DNA of 15,349 nucleotides from G039029935 sp039029935 (GCA_039029935.1 JBCCFC010000160.1:1-15349); one strand, 5' to 3'. Shown: positions 1-7,514, counted from the first letter of the stretch. The notes: a model not told the origin generated them from the letters alone. Made by a program: numbers and translations.

Positions 1-364
1 ATTTGGCGTATATTTCGTTAGCCACCACTAGATATAGGAAAACAAAAGACTAGAAATTTCTATCAATAGGTTAAGTCCTTCCATTTTTTATGATAAAATA
101 AGTAACTATTTTCAATATCTGTTGCGGTTTGCTGACATGAAAGGTAACTTTGATAAAAAATAGATGTATTTGGCACATTTTGCAGTCAATATATTTTGTC
201 AGCAAAATGACAGGTTTTGACAGGATTAAATGCTTTTTATTTTTTGCTACATATGGGCGTTTCCAAGAGGGCAAAGGATAGAATTGCAGGTTGGCTACCT
301 GCGCCACAGATAACCTCTCTGTGTTACTGGCTTATAGGTCTCCTCTTCAATAAAACAATAAAAG
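1..364. other. AT-rich non-coding stretch
   Basis: No convincing gene is visible. Short reading frames here have low-complexity, Lys/Phe/Ile-rich translations typical of AT-rich intergenic DNA and no recognisable domain or Shine-Dalgarno site. Two very small perfect hairpins lie at 286-302 (GCAGGT/ACCTGC) and 305-323 (CACAGA/TCTGTG), but neither is followed by a T tract. An adjoining gene may end or start left of the window. Confidence 0.5.
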
Positions 365-407
365 AAGAGGTGAGAATACACTTGCTTATTATGTATTCTC
401 ACCTCTT
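351..407 (-). terminator. Intrinsic terminator of the first J-domain gene
   Basis: A perfect 16-bp stem is formed by 365-380 and 392-407 with an 11-nt loop. Read on the minus strand, the stem is followed by a T-rich tail (complement of 351-364). This fits Rho-independent termination of the minus-strand gene whose stop codon is at 518, about 110 bp upstream. A competing 7-bp pairing (342-348 with 364-370) overlaps the tail side and could compete with the long stem. Confidence 0.8.
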
Positions 408-517
408 TGTCATTCTCTACATGACGTTCCCTACATGCTGGCAAACTGGCATTCATACACTGGTTTTCTCTAGGAATTTGCTAGCCATCTATGGGGCTAT
501 TAACAAACACACCCCCC

Positions 518-2476
518 TTAATAGGTCCACGTAATGTGTGGCTCATTGACTTCGGCAATCAAGGTGGGTTCTTCGCCCAGTGTCACAAGCCACAGATAAA
601 ATGTCCCCGTACTCCCAACTTTAGCTCGCGACAACGTCTCTGTCATATCCCCAACAATACGTCCTGTCACAAGACTTTCGACGTCTGCAAAAGATTCACC
701 CTTGGTTTCACTGCCCGTGATGTAGGCGATTTGATTGCCACTAGGTGACCATGCATAATCCAAAATTTCATCATTGGATAAACGGGCAAAATTCTGGCCG
801 TCTATGTCCATAATCCACAAATGTGGTCTTTGGGCGGAGTAGTCACTGAGAAAAGCAATTTTGGTGTTATCGAATGACCAGCCCATGGAAAGGATACTGT
901 ACCCATTGAGATGTTGAATTTGCTGAGAATTTTCCACCATCAACGCTGTGTCATTCAATGCTGTGTCATTCAATGCTGTTTCATTGAAATCATAGAGGTA
1001 GAGTCCACTATTTGTGCCAATGCCCAGTTGACTGCCATCGGTGCTGATAGTCGGTTTCCAGCCAACAAAATCTGTGAGAGCCAACCGCGCTGTCCGGTCA
1101 ATGTTGATTTGATAGATGCGGCTACCACCAATGCTGTCGCCCGCACTGTACAGATCATACAAAAGACGTTGACTGTCTGGATGCCAGACAAAATGATGGA
1201 CAGTCCCCTGTGTTTCGTCTGTCAGCGTATGGACATCGTGGCTTTTGACATCGACGATCTGAAGAATACTGCGCGGGGTTTGCAGATTTGTATAGCCATG
1301 CTGACTATCAAGATTCGTTTCATTCAACGCGTCTAGTTCAGCTATATTCTGCTCAAAGTTGCTTGTATCAATGTGATCCATGCCCAATGCGGCATAGAGT
1401 TCAACTCTCTCTAAACTCTCTAAATAAAAACTCTCAACAACGGTTGCTTTCGTCTCAGTACTTGGTAATGCGTTCAGACTCTCTGTCTTCATTCCTGTTG
1501 TGTTTTGGGTTTCAAAAATATCTACAAGTTCATGCCCATCACCATTGATGAAGGCAATCAAACGACCATCCGGAGACCACGCCAGATTGGATTTTGGGCC
1601 GGCTGTATTGGTCAGTTGCGTTGGCAGCTTGCCAAGAATGTTGTTCTTTGTGTCTAATCGGTAAATCTGATTAACGCCCTCGGCGTCATTGGCAATATAG
1701 GCAATATAACGATTGTCCGGCGACCACACAGGCGACCAGCCATTGATGTTGAGGCTATGGGTACTCAAATCAGATGCATCCGCAACGTAGATGACTTGGT
1801 TATGATTTTCATTAACGGTAAAAATAATCTGTCCACTGGCAGGACCCTGCGTTGCATTGGCGATCATATCATCAAATAGTGGGGCATTCGATGACTGATT
1901 GGTAGATGCTCGACTGCTAGCAGGGATGGTAGACGCACTCACAGAGTCCGGTTCCGATAAGAAAGAAGGTAGTTCAATAAACCCGACAATGCTTAATGAC
2001 ACGACAACCAAGGCGATTGCCATGGTCATGACATGTGGCATCGCACCGGGTGCAATCCAGCTTGCGCTTGATAATCTGTCATTGCCCATTGTGTTGGTGC
2101 TGACTTTGTGATCTTGCTCTGATATGTCGGGTTGCTCTATATCAAAATAGTCACTGTTAAAATAGTCACTGTTAAAATAGTCATTGTCACTGCCATCAAT
2201 ATAGCTCGGTGGTCCATGATCTGAATGCCTTTGATGTAGTGTCACATGACGTGTGGAGCGGGTACGTAGCATGTTGGATCGAAATGTCTGTGGGGTATCA
2301 ATAAGGGCCTTGTATGCCTGGTTGACCTCTGCCAGTCGCTCTTCCACATAGTGCTTATCAGCGTCGGTGCGATAGCGATCTGGGTGATAAATACGAACCA
2401 ACAGTTTATATCGTGCTTTCACCTGTTCTGGTGTTGCGTTTGGTGCAAGTTCAAGCGTGTTATAGTAATGATTCAT
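518..2476 (-). CDS. J-domain / transmembrane / TolB-like beta-propeller protein (copy 1)
   Basis: The protein has about 652 residues. Residues 1-60 form a J domain with the HPD tripeptide at about 31-33, the motif that stimulates Hsp70 (DnaK) ATPase. An acidic low-complexity linker follows, then one hydrophobic segment at about 149-168. The C-terminal two thirds hold repeated PD40/TolB-type blades (W-S-P-D-N/G followed by hydrophobic strand residues; for example VWSPDN, AWSPDG, VWHPDS, AWSPSG). The positively charged N-terminus suggests J domain inside and propeller outside the cytoplasm. The ATG at 2476 is preferred over the in-frame TTG at 2482 because a GAGGA site lies 9 nt upstream of the ATG but only 3 nt from the TTG. 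Compared with its paralogue at 3070-4938 it lacks the Ig-like domain and carries an extra insertion of about 80 residues inside the propeller (around nt 1280-1530). The client and ligand are unknown. Confidence 0.88.
   Translation of the reverse strand: MNHYYNTLELAPNATPEQVKARYKLLVRIYHPDRYRTDADKHYVEERLAEVNQAYKALIDTPQTFRSNMLRTRSTRHVTLHQRHSDHGPPSYIDGSDNDYFNSDYFNSDYFDIEQPDISEQDHKVSTNTMGNDRLSSASWIAPGAMPHVMTMAIALVVVSLSIVGFIELPSFLSEPDSVSASTIPASSRASTNQSSNAPLFDDMIANATQGPASGQIIFTVNENHNQVIYVADASDLSTHSLNINGWSPVWSPDNRYIAYIANDAEGVNQIYRLDTKNNILGKLPTQLTNTAGPKSNLAWSPDGRLIAFINGDGHELVDIFETQNTTGMKTESLNALPSTETKATVVESFYLESLERVELYAALGMDHIDTSNFEQNIAELDALNETNLDSQHGYTNLQTPRSILQIVDVKSHDVHTLTDETQGTVHHFVWHPDSQRLLYDLYSAGDSIGGSRIYQINIDRTARLALTDFVGWKPTISTDGSQLGIGTNSGLYLYDFNETALNDTALNDTALMVENSQQIQHLNGYSILSMGWSFDNTKIAFLSDYSAQRPHLWIMDIDGQNFARLSNDEILDYAWSPSGNQIAYITGSETKGESFADVESLVTGRIVGDMTETLSRAKVGSTGTFYLWLVTLGEEPTLIAEVNEPHITWTY
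945..989 (-). repeat. In-frame 15-bp tandem repeat, three units
   Basis: Units lie at 945-959, 960-974 and 975-989; the first two are identical and the third has diverged. Read on the minus strand they encode the repeated pentapeptide LNDTA in a propeller loop. The 15-bp length keeps the reading frame. Confidence 0.9.
2144..2188 (-). repeat. In-frame 15-bp tandem repeat, three units
   Basis: Units lie at 2144-2158, 2159-2173 (identical) and 2174-2188 (two changes). They encode a Tyr-Phe-Asn-Ser-Asp-type repeat in the cytoplasmic linker between the J domain and the membrane segment, producing an acidic, aromatic low-complexity patch. Confidence 0.9.
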
Positions 2477-2485
2477 GTTCAATGT

Positions 2486-2490
2486 CCTCG
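2486..2490 (-). promoter_or_regulatory. Shine-Dalgarno site that decides the start of J-domain copy 1
   Basis: GAGGA on the minus strand lies 9 nt before the ATG at 2476-2474. The alternative TTG at 2482-2480 would be only 3 nt away, so the ATG is the more likely start. Confidence 0.65.
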
Positions 2491-2540
2491 TTGTTTTGCA
2501 ATGTAGTCAATAATGTAGTTCAAATTCATTGAGCTTGAAC

Positions 2541-2568
2541 CTTATCTTTAGCTTACGTATATTGTAAA
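2541..2568 (-). promoter_or_regulatory. Possible promoter of J-domain copy 1
   Basis: On the minus strand TTTACA (2568-2563) is followed after 16 bp by GATAAG (2546-2541), a loose match to a -35/-10 pair, about 65 bp before the start codon. In such AT-rich DNA chance matches are common, so this is only a candidate. The rest of 2477-2849 is AT-rich and shows no gene. Confidence 0.25.
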
Positions 2569-2849
2569 CCATGAAAGTAAAATTTCAAAATTCAGAAACC
2601 TGTAAGTTTTGTTTTATGCAGATTAAAAAATTTTTGCGTAAAAAATTGCCAATTACTAGAACAACAAGCGAACACATGACATAAAGACATGCTTTGTATA
2701 TATAAGATATATTTGAATATTATAAAAATCTATATAGAAATCTTTTTGTGCTTTTATCGGGTTGAGAGAAGACATGTAGAGGCAATAGCGCATAGATAAA
2801 AAACTGCTCAATCAGCAAGAATTATACACAGGGAACAAGAATCACCCAT

Positions 2850-2896
2850 CTACGCAAAAACACGGACATCTATTGTATGTCCGCGTTTTTGCGTAG
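2850..2896 (-). other. Long intergenic hairpin A
   Basis: Arms 2850-2869 and 2877-2896 (20 nt each) enclose a 7-nt loop. There is one mismatch, A(2862) opposite C, which becomes a G-U wobble on the minus strand, so a minus-strand transcript would fold into an uninterrupted 20-bp stem. It is not directly followed by a T tract on either strand. It could be a second-line terminator, a processed small RNA or an RNA-stability element. Confidence 0.6.
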
Positions 2897-2917
2897 AAAT
2901 TTGAATTGTGGTATGAG

Positions 2918-2973
2918 CGAACAACTTGCAACACAAATAGGGACGGCACACTATTTGTGTTACAAGCTGTTCG
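2918..2973 (-). other. Long intergenic hairpin B
   Basis: Arms 2918-2940 and 2951-2973 (23 nt each) enclose a 10-nt loop. The only two mismatches (C2929 opposite A2962, A2924 opposite C2967) both become G-U wobbles on the minus strand. The sequence is unrelated to hairpin A 21 bp away or to the terminator at 3004-3049. Confidence 0.6.
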
Positions 2974-2996
2974 GCATGTTCTTGCCTATTACATTA

Positions 2997-3049
2997 AAAC
3001 AAAAAAGCGGCAGGGACTCTTCCTCCTAGTGAAGAGTCCCTGCCGCTTT
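2997..3049 (-). terminator. Intrinsic terminator of the second J-domain gene
   Basis: A perfect 19-bp stem (3004-3022 with 3031-3049, 8-nt loop) with a GC-rich centre begins about 20 bp past the stop codon at 3070. On the minus strand it runs into a T-rich tail (complement of 2997-3006). This is a textbook Rho-independent terminator. Confidence 0.9.
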
Positions 3050-3069
3050 CAATCTATACTGTCGTTCTA

Positions 3070-4938
3070 TCAATACGCCCAGTTGATATGCGGCTCATGC
3101 ACTTCTGCAATCAATTGTGGCTCCGAGCCAAGCGTCATTACCCAAAGGTAGAGTGGCTCAGTGTCCAAGCTGCCTGTGATAAAGGCGATGCGGTCTGCAT
3201 TGGGCGACCATGCATAGTCCAACACACCGTCTTCGGTCAATCGTTGTTGATTTGTCCCTGTCGCATCCATCACCCACAATGATGGCATTGGCTCTGCATC
3301 CTTCCGCATCGTATCTGACCCAGCGGTAATCAACTCAGCCGTTGCAATGGCTTTTTGAATAAACGCATCGTTGGCTGGGTTTAAGTAGTCCGATTCGTTA
3401 TAGGCCAAATAGGCAATGCGAGAACTGTCATGCGACCACTTTGGTGTCCAGATAGGTGTGTCGCTCAACTGGCGTAAACTTTGTCCCTCTAAATCAAATG
3501 TGTGAATGCCTTCTATTGATGCGATGCTAATAGTGTCGCCAGCGTGATTAATGGATGGCGACCAGCTAACAAAATCTGTAAAAAGTTCTAAATGATTTCC
3601 CGTAATACCACTCAAATAAACATAGCTTTCATCATTCGCATAGAGATCAAAGAGCAGGTGCTGGCTGTCTGGATGCCAGACAAATTGCTTGACTAAACCC
3701 AGTGTCGCTTCTGTCAACGCATATGTCTCACCACTTTCAATATCAATAATGTGTAAAACACCACCGCTATTGAGTGTTCGCTCAACACCTGTGATAAAGG
3801 CAAGCATTTGACCATCGGGGGACCACACAGGTTTGGATTTTGTGCCCAACGATTTTGTGAGTTGTACAATATGATGGTCATCCATGTTCATGATGTAGAT
3901 TTGATCCACACCCATTTCATTGGAGATATAGGCGACGTGTTGATTGTCTGGCGACCATACGGGCGACCAACCGTTGATTTGTGTGCTTTGCAGGTTGAAG
4001 CCGTTGTTGCCAGCCAAGTTGTCATAGAAATAGTCTGAAAAATAGAGCGTATGCTTGTCATTGTCAAACACAGTAAAAGCAAGCTGTTCTGATGGCAAAA
4101 TTTCAAGAAGACCTGCTTCAAAATTATTTGACTCACTGTCCATTGATACGATGGACTTTTCTGCATCAAAGTCATCCGCAACACCAGAAATTGAGTTTGA
4201 TGCAGCGTTGGATACTGTGCTTGACTCTATGGCTTCGGACAAAACCATGCTAGAGATTGTTTGAACCAGTGATTCACTAGAGGCTTGAGAGAAGAAGGCG
4301 AAAGTGGAGATGACGGCAATCATGACAACAACGGCTGTTGCATATGACAAGACTTGTTTTGGCCCCATCATCGTCGTCAATCGTGAAATCAGATTGCTCG
4401 CGACTTCTTTTTGTGAAATTTGTGCACAGAGTGTCAGCCGCTGTACAGCCCCACCAATATCAACGTCAATCCAGCCATCATACCGTTCGCCTGGCTTCAA
4501 ATCGTTGGTAAACGCTTTCACCACCAACTCAGTTGGGAACGGATTATCGCTAGATATGTGTCGTCCCTTCACAACCTTAAACCAAGCGTTAGATTCGCTG
4601 TAGCGAAACTTCATTTTTTTTATCTGTGCTTGGACAGGTGTGCCAATATTGTCTACGCGGAAGGTCAATGTTTTTTGCTCACCCTGTGACAATTCTCCAA
4701 AATTTAAGTGGTTGGGGTAAGCTGTCAAACAAGGTTGATTTTTTGTACGCTTTTTTGGGTTGCTCAATGCGTCATAGGCTTCGTTAAATTGACGCAATTT
4801 CTCTTCGACAAACTTCTTATCATCTGGGTCTCTATGTCGATCTGGGTGGTAAATCCGCACGAGTTGTCGGTAACGTTCTTTGATCTGATTGTGAGTGGCA
4901 TTGGATGGAACGCCTAAGACACGGTAATACTGGTTCAT
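3070..4938 (-). CDS. J-domain / Ig-like / transmembrane / TolB-like beta-propeller protein (copy 2)
   Basis: The protein has 622 residues. The J domain (1-60, HPD at 31-33) is followed at about 70-176 by a beta-rich module resembling bacterial Ig-like domains, with an N-F-G-E-L-x-x-G-E start. One membrane segment lies at about 197-216. From about 285 to the end there are PD40/TolB blades (VWSPDN, VWSPDG, VWHPDS, KWSHDS, AWSPNA). The predicted topology is J and Ig-like domains inside, propeller outside. It is a clear paralogue of copy 1: J domain, blade order and the final 25 or so residues (LIAEVHEPHINW against LIAEVNEPHITW) correspond. The ATG at 4938 has an AAGG about 10 nt upstream. J domains imply recruitment of a DnaK-type partner, and TolB-type propellers usually mediate protein binding. 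No enzymatic role is visible. It is transcribed as its own unit, with a strong terminator before copy 1. Confidence 0.88.
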   Translation of the reverse strand: MNQYYRVLGVPSNATHNQIKERYRQLVRIYHPDRHRDPDDKKFVEEKLRQFNEAYDALSNPKKRTKNQPCLTAYPNHLNFGELSQGEQKTLTFRVDNIGTPVQAQIKKMKFRYSESNAWFKVVKGRHISSDNPFPTELVVKAFTNDLKPGERYDGWIDVDIGGAVQRLTLCAQISQKEVASNLISRLTTMMGPKQVLSYATAVVVMIAVISTFAFFSQASSESLVQTISSMVLSEAIESSTVSNAASNSISGVADDFDAEKSIVSMDSESNNFEAGLLEILPSEQLAFTVFDNDKHTLYFSDYFYDNLAGNNGFNLQSTQINGWSPVWSPDNQHVAYISNEMGVDQIYIMNMDDHHIVQLTKSLGTKSKPVWSPDGQMLAFITGVERTLNSGGVLHIIDIESGETYALTEATLGLVKQFVWHPDSQHLLFDLYANDESYVYLSGITGNHLELFTDFVSWSPSINHAGDTISIASIEGIHTFDLEGQSLRQLSDTPIWTPKWSHDSSRIAYLAYNESDYLNPANDAFIQKAIATAELITAGSDTMRKDAEPMPSLWVMDATGTNQQRLTEDGVLDYAWSPNADRIAFITGSLDTEPLYLWVMTLGSEPQLIAEVHEPHINWAY

Positions 4939-5188
4939 GCTGATACGACCTTGATGTGTGACTTTGCTCTATGAGCCATTCTTTGCCTGTCTTCTTTGAC
5001 CCTGCCTATTTTTAACAGTGTGTTCCAATTATGTAAATTTAAATTGATTTTATCATGCTATCTTAGCACCTAACACAACCAGACTTTTTTGAAGAATGGT
5101 AATACTCTAAAACCATTGCCATTCTGTTTGAAAATCGTTAAGGTGTATTGGTGAATAACCTTTGATTTGGTAGCGTGTGTGTGAAGAC

Positions 5189-5250
5189 ACTGTTTTGCCA
5201 TTTATCAAAAAGTAACCAACATCATGGATTGCCAAAAATGGCAAAACAGT
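5189..5250. repeat. Perfect 15-bp inverted repeat with a 32-nt loop
   Basis: ACTGTTTTGCCATTT at 5189-5203 is exactly complementary to 5236-5250. The right arm also overlaps a small TGCCA/TGGCA hairpin. It is about 250 bp upstream of the J-domain gene start and over 500 bp from the PHP gene, so it is not an obvious terminator for either. Confidence 0.7.
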
Positions 5251-5470
5251 TAATATGTTGTGTATAATTATCTGTTTCAGAAACAATTATGTTAAATTTT
5301 AGATAGAATGTCTTTAGGTAAGCTTAAATTTTATGGCGTATTTCTAAATAAAAACTGTTCTGTCAAATTTTACCAATTATCTTGTGATTTATAAAGCATT
5401 ATATCACAGAAAATTGCAAAAGATATAATTGACTATGTAGCAGTTTATCAGAAAACGAGATCACTTGTCA

Positions 5471-5486
5471 TACGTCAAACGACGTA
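5471..5486. promoter_or_regulatory. Operator-like palindrome
   Basis: TACGTC and GACGTA flank an AAAC spacer in perfect dyad symmetry. The size suits a dimeric regulator, but no regulator is encoded nearby and the promoter it might control is unknown. Confidence 0.3.
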
Positions 5487-5653
5487 GGTCCTATGGCAAA
5501 AAGTTTATCTTTTGCTTACAGACCTGTGCATGTGAGATATACCTAACCTGTTTGTTTATTCAATCTCACTTGAAAAACGACATTGGGGTTATATCAGAAA
5601 GGAATCTGCAAGGTTACTACGCATGATTGCTTAGACTATTTGTTCTGTAGCCG

Positions 5654-5685
5654 TATATTGGCGTAGTATTACCTGCGCCAATATA
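5654..5685. repeat. 10-bp perfect hairpin upstream of the PHP operon
   Basis: TATATTGGCG (5654-5663) pairs with CGCCAATATA (5676-5685) across a 12-nt loop, about 107 bp before the PHP start. There is no T tract after it. It may be an operator or leader element. Confidence 0.45.
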
Positions 5686-5707
5686 GCCAAATGTATCGGC
5701 CAAATAC

Positions 5708-5735
5708 AGTATTGATAAAAGAGTATTGATAAAAA
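5708..5735 (+). repeat. 14-bp tandem duplication before the PHP operon
   Basis: AGTATTGATAAAAG occurs at 5708-5721, and the following unit at 5722-5735 repeats it except that its last base is A, a G following after one extra A. It lies about 55-85 bp upstream of the PHP start codon, in the promoter region. Confidence 0.75.
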
Positions 5736-5779
5736 GAGGTTTATGCATAGGGTGTTTTCCCGTAGGCGAGAAACTACGA

Positions 5780-5785
5780 TAAAAT
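5780..5785 (+). promoter_or_regulatory. Candidate -10 box for the PHP operon
   Basis: TAAAAT (five of six matches to TATAAT) ends 6 nt before the ATG at 5792, and no Shine-Dalgarno sequence precedes that ATG. If this box is used, transcription would begin at or next to the start codon, giving a leaderless mRNA. A clear -35 box is not seen. Confidence 0.35.
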
Positions 5786-5791
5786 AAGCAC

Positions 5792-6460
5792 ATGTGGAAA
5801 GTAGATTTACATGCACACACAGTTTATAGCAAAGACTGCCTGACGCAAACAGCAAAGATTATCGAACAGGCCAGACATATAGGGTTGGATAAGCTTGCGA
5901 TCACCGAACATAATCGGTTGGATGGTGCGCTTGCTGCCAAAGGGATGGCGCCTGATCTTGTCATTGTCGGCGAAGAAATTATGACGACAGAGGGCGAGGT
6001 CATTGCCTATTTTCTGGAGGAGGAAGTGCCTAGAGGTCTTTCGCCCATGGAAACGCTTGCACGATTACGCGAGCAAGGGGCGGTTATCAGTATTCCGCAC
6101 CCGTTGGATTCGCTGCGTCGTTCGGCCATGCGCTTAGAGTCGGTGTTGGCAATCATCGACGAAGTGGATGCCTTGGAGGTACTCAATGCGCGTTGTGTCC
6201 TTGCTCGTGATAACGATGCGACCGCGGCACTCGCCAAAAAGTTTGATAAACTTGTGACAGCAGGGAGCGATGCGCACACGCTGTTTGAGGTCGGTCGTTG
6301 CACCCTGTCGATGCCACCCTTTGAAGACAATGCTGCCAGCTTTAAAGCGTCTTTGCAACAGGCAACGCCACAGGGTTCGGTCAGTCCATACTGGCCTCAT
6401 TTTGTCAGCACCTATGCCAAATGGCATAAAAAACTCGGTAAAAAAATCAAAAGAACGTAA
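5792..6460 (+). CDS. PHP-domain metal-dependent phosphoesterase
   Basis: This 222-residue protein is a stand-alone PHP domain, the fold shared by histidinol phosphatase, the TrpH/YciV nucleotide phosphatases and DNA polymerase exonuclease modules. The metal-site motifs are present in order: D-L-H-A-H (H7, H9), T-E-H (E39, H40), G-E-E (61-62), P-H-P-L-D (H103) and G-S-D-A-H (D160, H162). A complete metal centre suggests an active hydrolase of phosphomonoesters or small nucleotides; the substrate is not readable. There is no signal peptide. It is the first gene of a tight operon, with the PrsW-like gene starting 5 nt after its stop, which suggests translational coupling. The ATG at 5792 is chosen because the first metal motif begins only four residues later. 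Confidence 0.9.
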   Translation: MWKVDLHAHTVYSKDCLTQTAKIIEQARHIGLDKLAITEHNRLDGALAAKGMAPDLVIVGEEIMTTEGEVIAYFLEEEVPRGLSPMETLARLREQGAVISIPHPLDSLRRSAMRLESVLAIIDEVDALEVLNARCVLARDNDATAALAKKFDKLVTAGSDAHTLFEVGRCTLSMPPFEDNAASFKASLQQATPQGSVSPYWPHFVSTYAKWHKKLGKKIKRT

Positions 6461-6465
6461 TCACT

Positions 6466-7488
6466 ATGGGTTTAGCATTTATTATCAGTCTCATCGCCGC
6501 CGTCATTCCGGCCAGTCTCTATACAGTCATCTTTTATTGGGTAGATCGCTATGAGCGTGAGCCAGTCTGGTTGGTGGTGACAGCCTTTCTGTGGGGGGCT
6601 GTGCCCGCTATCATCGTCAGTATCATCGGTGAGTTGCTGCTTGGCTCACCCTTTGTCAACGCCCCAGGTTCAGTGGCTGAAGCATTGGTCGAGGGAGCCG
6701 TCGTTGCCCCCGTTGTCGAGGAAATCGTCAAAGGGGTCATGTTAGTGGCAATTTTTCTCTTTCGGCGACAAGAGTTTGACGGTCCACTCGACGGACTCAT
6801 CTATGGTGCTGCCGTTGGCATGGGCTTTGCCATGACCGAGAATTTGCTCTACTTTGTGGATGCCTTTGACGCTGGCGGATATGGCAATTTGACGATTGTG
6901 ATTTTTCTGCGAGCCGTCATCTTTGGGCTAAACCATGCTTTCTATACAGGGTTAACAGGCATTGGCCTGGGTGTTGCGCGGCTCTATGTCAGCCGTGGCG
7001 TACGCTGGTTCTGGGCACTCTTTGGATTGGGGGCAGCCATCACTGCCCATGCCCTCCATAACTTTGGTGTCAGCATCATTGAGTATGAACCCAGTGGTTT
7101 GTTGCTGAGTCTTGTGGTTGCAGCTTTGGGATTTATCGCCGTGATTCTGACGATTTTGCTGTCATGGCGCTATGAACGCAACTGTATTCGCGTGGAACTG
7201 CGCAACGAGATTGGCTATGTATTGACAGATGCCGAATATCAACGGCTCACCCGCAGTTGGTTTATGCCAATGCGCTATCCAAAACGAGGACCGCGAGGGT
7301 ATCCAACCAGAGAGGCACGTGATGCGGCCAAGGAAGAGGCAAACCGTATGCAACTGTATGCTGAACTTGCTTTGGGCAAGCACCGCCTGCGTCTCTTGGG
7401 GGATCAACGAGAAGAGGGGCTGGTTGAGTACGTGGCATCGTTGCGAGCACGCTTGACGGCGCCAGAAACGTTAGGGACGACCAATTAA
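6466..7488 (+). CDS. PrsW-family intramembrane metalloprotease
   Basis: This 340-residue multi-pass membrane protein has the conserved motifs of the PrsW family (relatives of CAAX-processing/Abi proteases). They are V-V-E-E-I-V-K (E85, E86, K89), the F-D-G-P-L-D-G-L-I-Y-G segment (104-114), M-T-E-N-L-L-Y (E125, N126), N-H-A-F-Y (H157) and H-A-L-H-N (H195, H198). About seven hydrophobic segments lie between residues 1 and 235. A charged, probably cytoplasmic tail of roughly 105 residues follows, rich in Arg and Glu, longer than in minimal family members. In Bacillus, PrsW cleaves an anti-sigma factor at site 1. No sigma/anti-sigma pair is encoded here, so the substrate is unknown. It follows the PHP gene after 5 nt. 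Confidence 0.9.
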   Translation: MGLAFIISLIAAVIPASLYTVIFYWVDRYEREPVWLVVTAFLWGAVPAIIVSIIGELLLGSPFVNAPGSVAEALVEGAVVAPVVEEIVKGVMLVAIFLFRRQEFDGPLDGLIYGAAVGMGFAMTENLLYFVDAFDAGGYGNLTIVIFLRAVIFGLNHAFYTGLTGIGLGVARLYVSRGVRWFWALFGLGAAITAHALHNFGVSIIEYEPSGLLLSLVVAALGFIAVILTILLSWRYERNCIRVELRNEIGYVLTDAEYQRLTRSWFMPMRYPKRGPRGYPTREARDAAKEEANRMQLYAELALGKHRLRLLGDQREEGLVEYVASLRARLTAPETLGTTN

Positions 7489-7514
7489 TGCTCAAGAGGG
7501 GACCCATATTATAG

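Larger units (their letters stand above)
4939..5791. other. Long AT-rich intergenic region with several repeats
   Basis: About 850 bp separate the minus-strand J-domain gene from the plus-strand PHP operon, so the two promoters diverge here. No reading frame has a believable product. Structure present includes a 15-bp inverted repeat (5189-5250), a TACGTC-N4-GACGTA palindrome (5471-5486), an imperfect hairpin (5486-5525), a 10-bp hairpin (5654-5685) and a 14-bp tandem duplication (5708-5735). The region is long enough to hold a small RNA, but nothing recognisable is seen. Confidence 0.6.

Noticed and set aside
71..534. Small overlapping reading frames on both strands near the left edge
   Set aside because: They overlap one another, have AT-driven low-complexity translations and no start signals, and one crosses the hairpin terminator at 365-407.
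911..1548. Several plus-strand frames inside the first J-domain gene
   Set aside because: They lie opposite a long, domain-matching frame and have no recognisable content; they are antisense shadows.
2906..3151. Plus-strand frame of 81 codons across the intergenic hairpins
   Set aside because: It runs through hairpin B and the terminator and then into the antisense of the J-domain copy 2 C-terminus, with no family resemblance.
518..4938. The J-domain proteins as DnaJ co-chaperones of the classical type
   Set aside because: They lack the Gly/Phe region, the zinc-finger CxxCxGxG repeats and the DnaJ C-terminal domains, and have a membrane segment and propeller instead.
5617..5855. Two minus-strand frames ahead of the PHP gene
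   Set aside because: They overlap the PHP start and the repeats, are hydrophobic by base composition only, and have no ribosome binding site.
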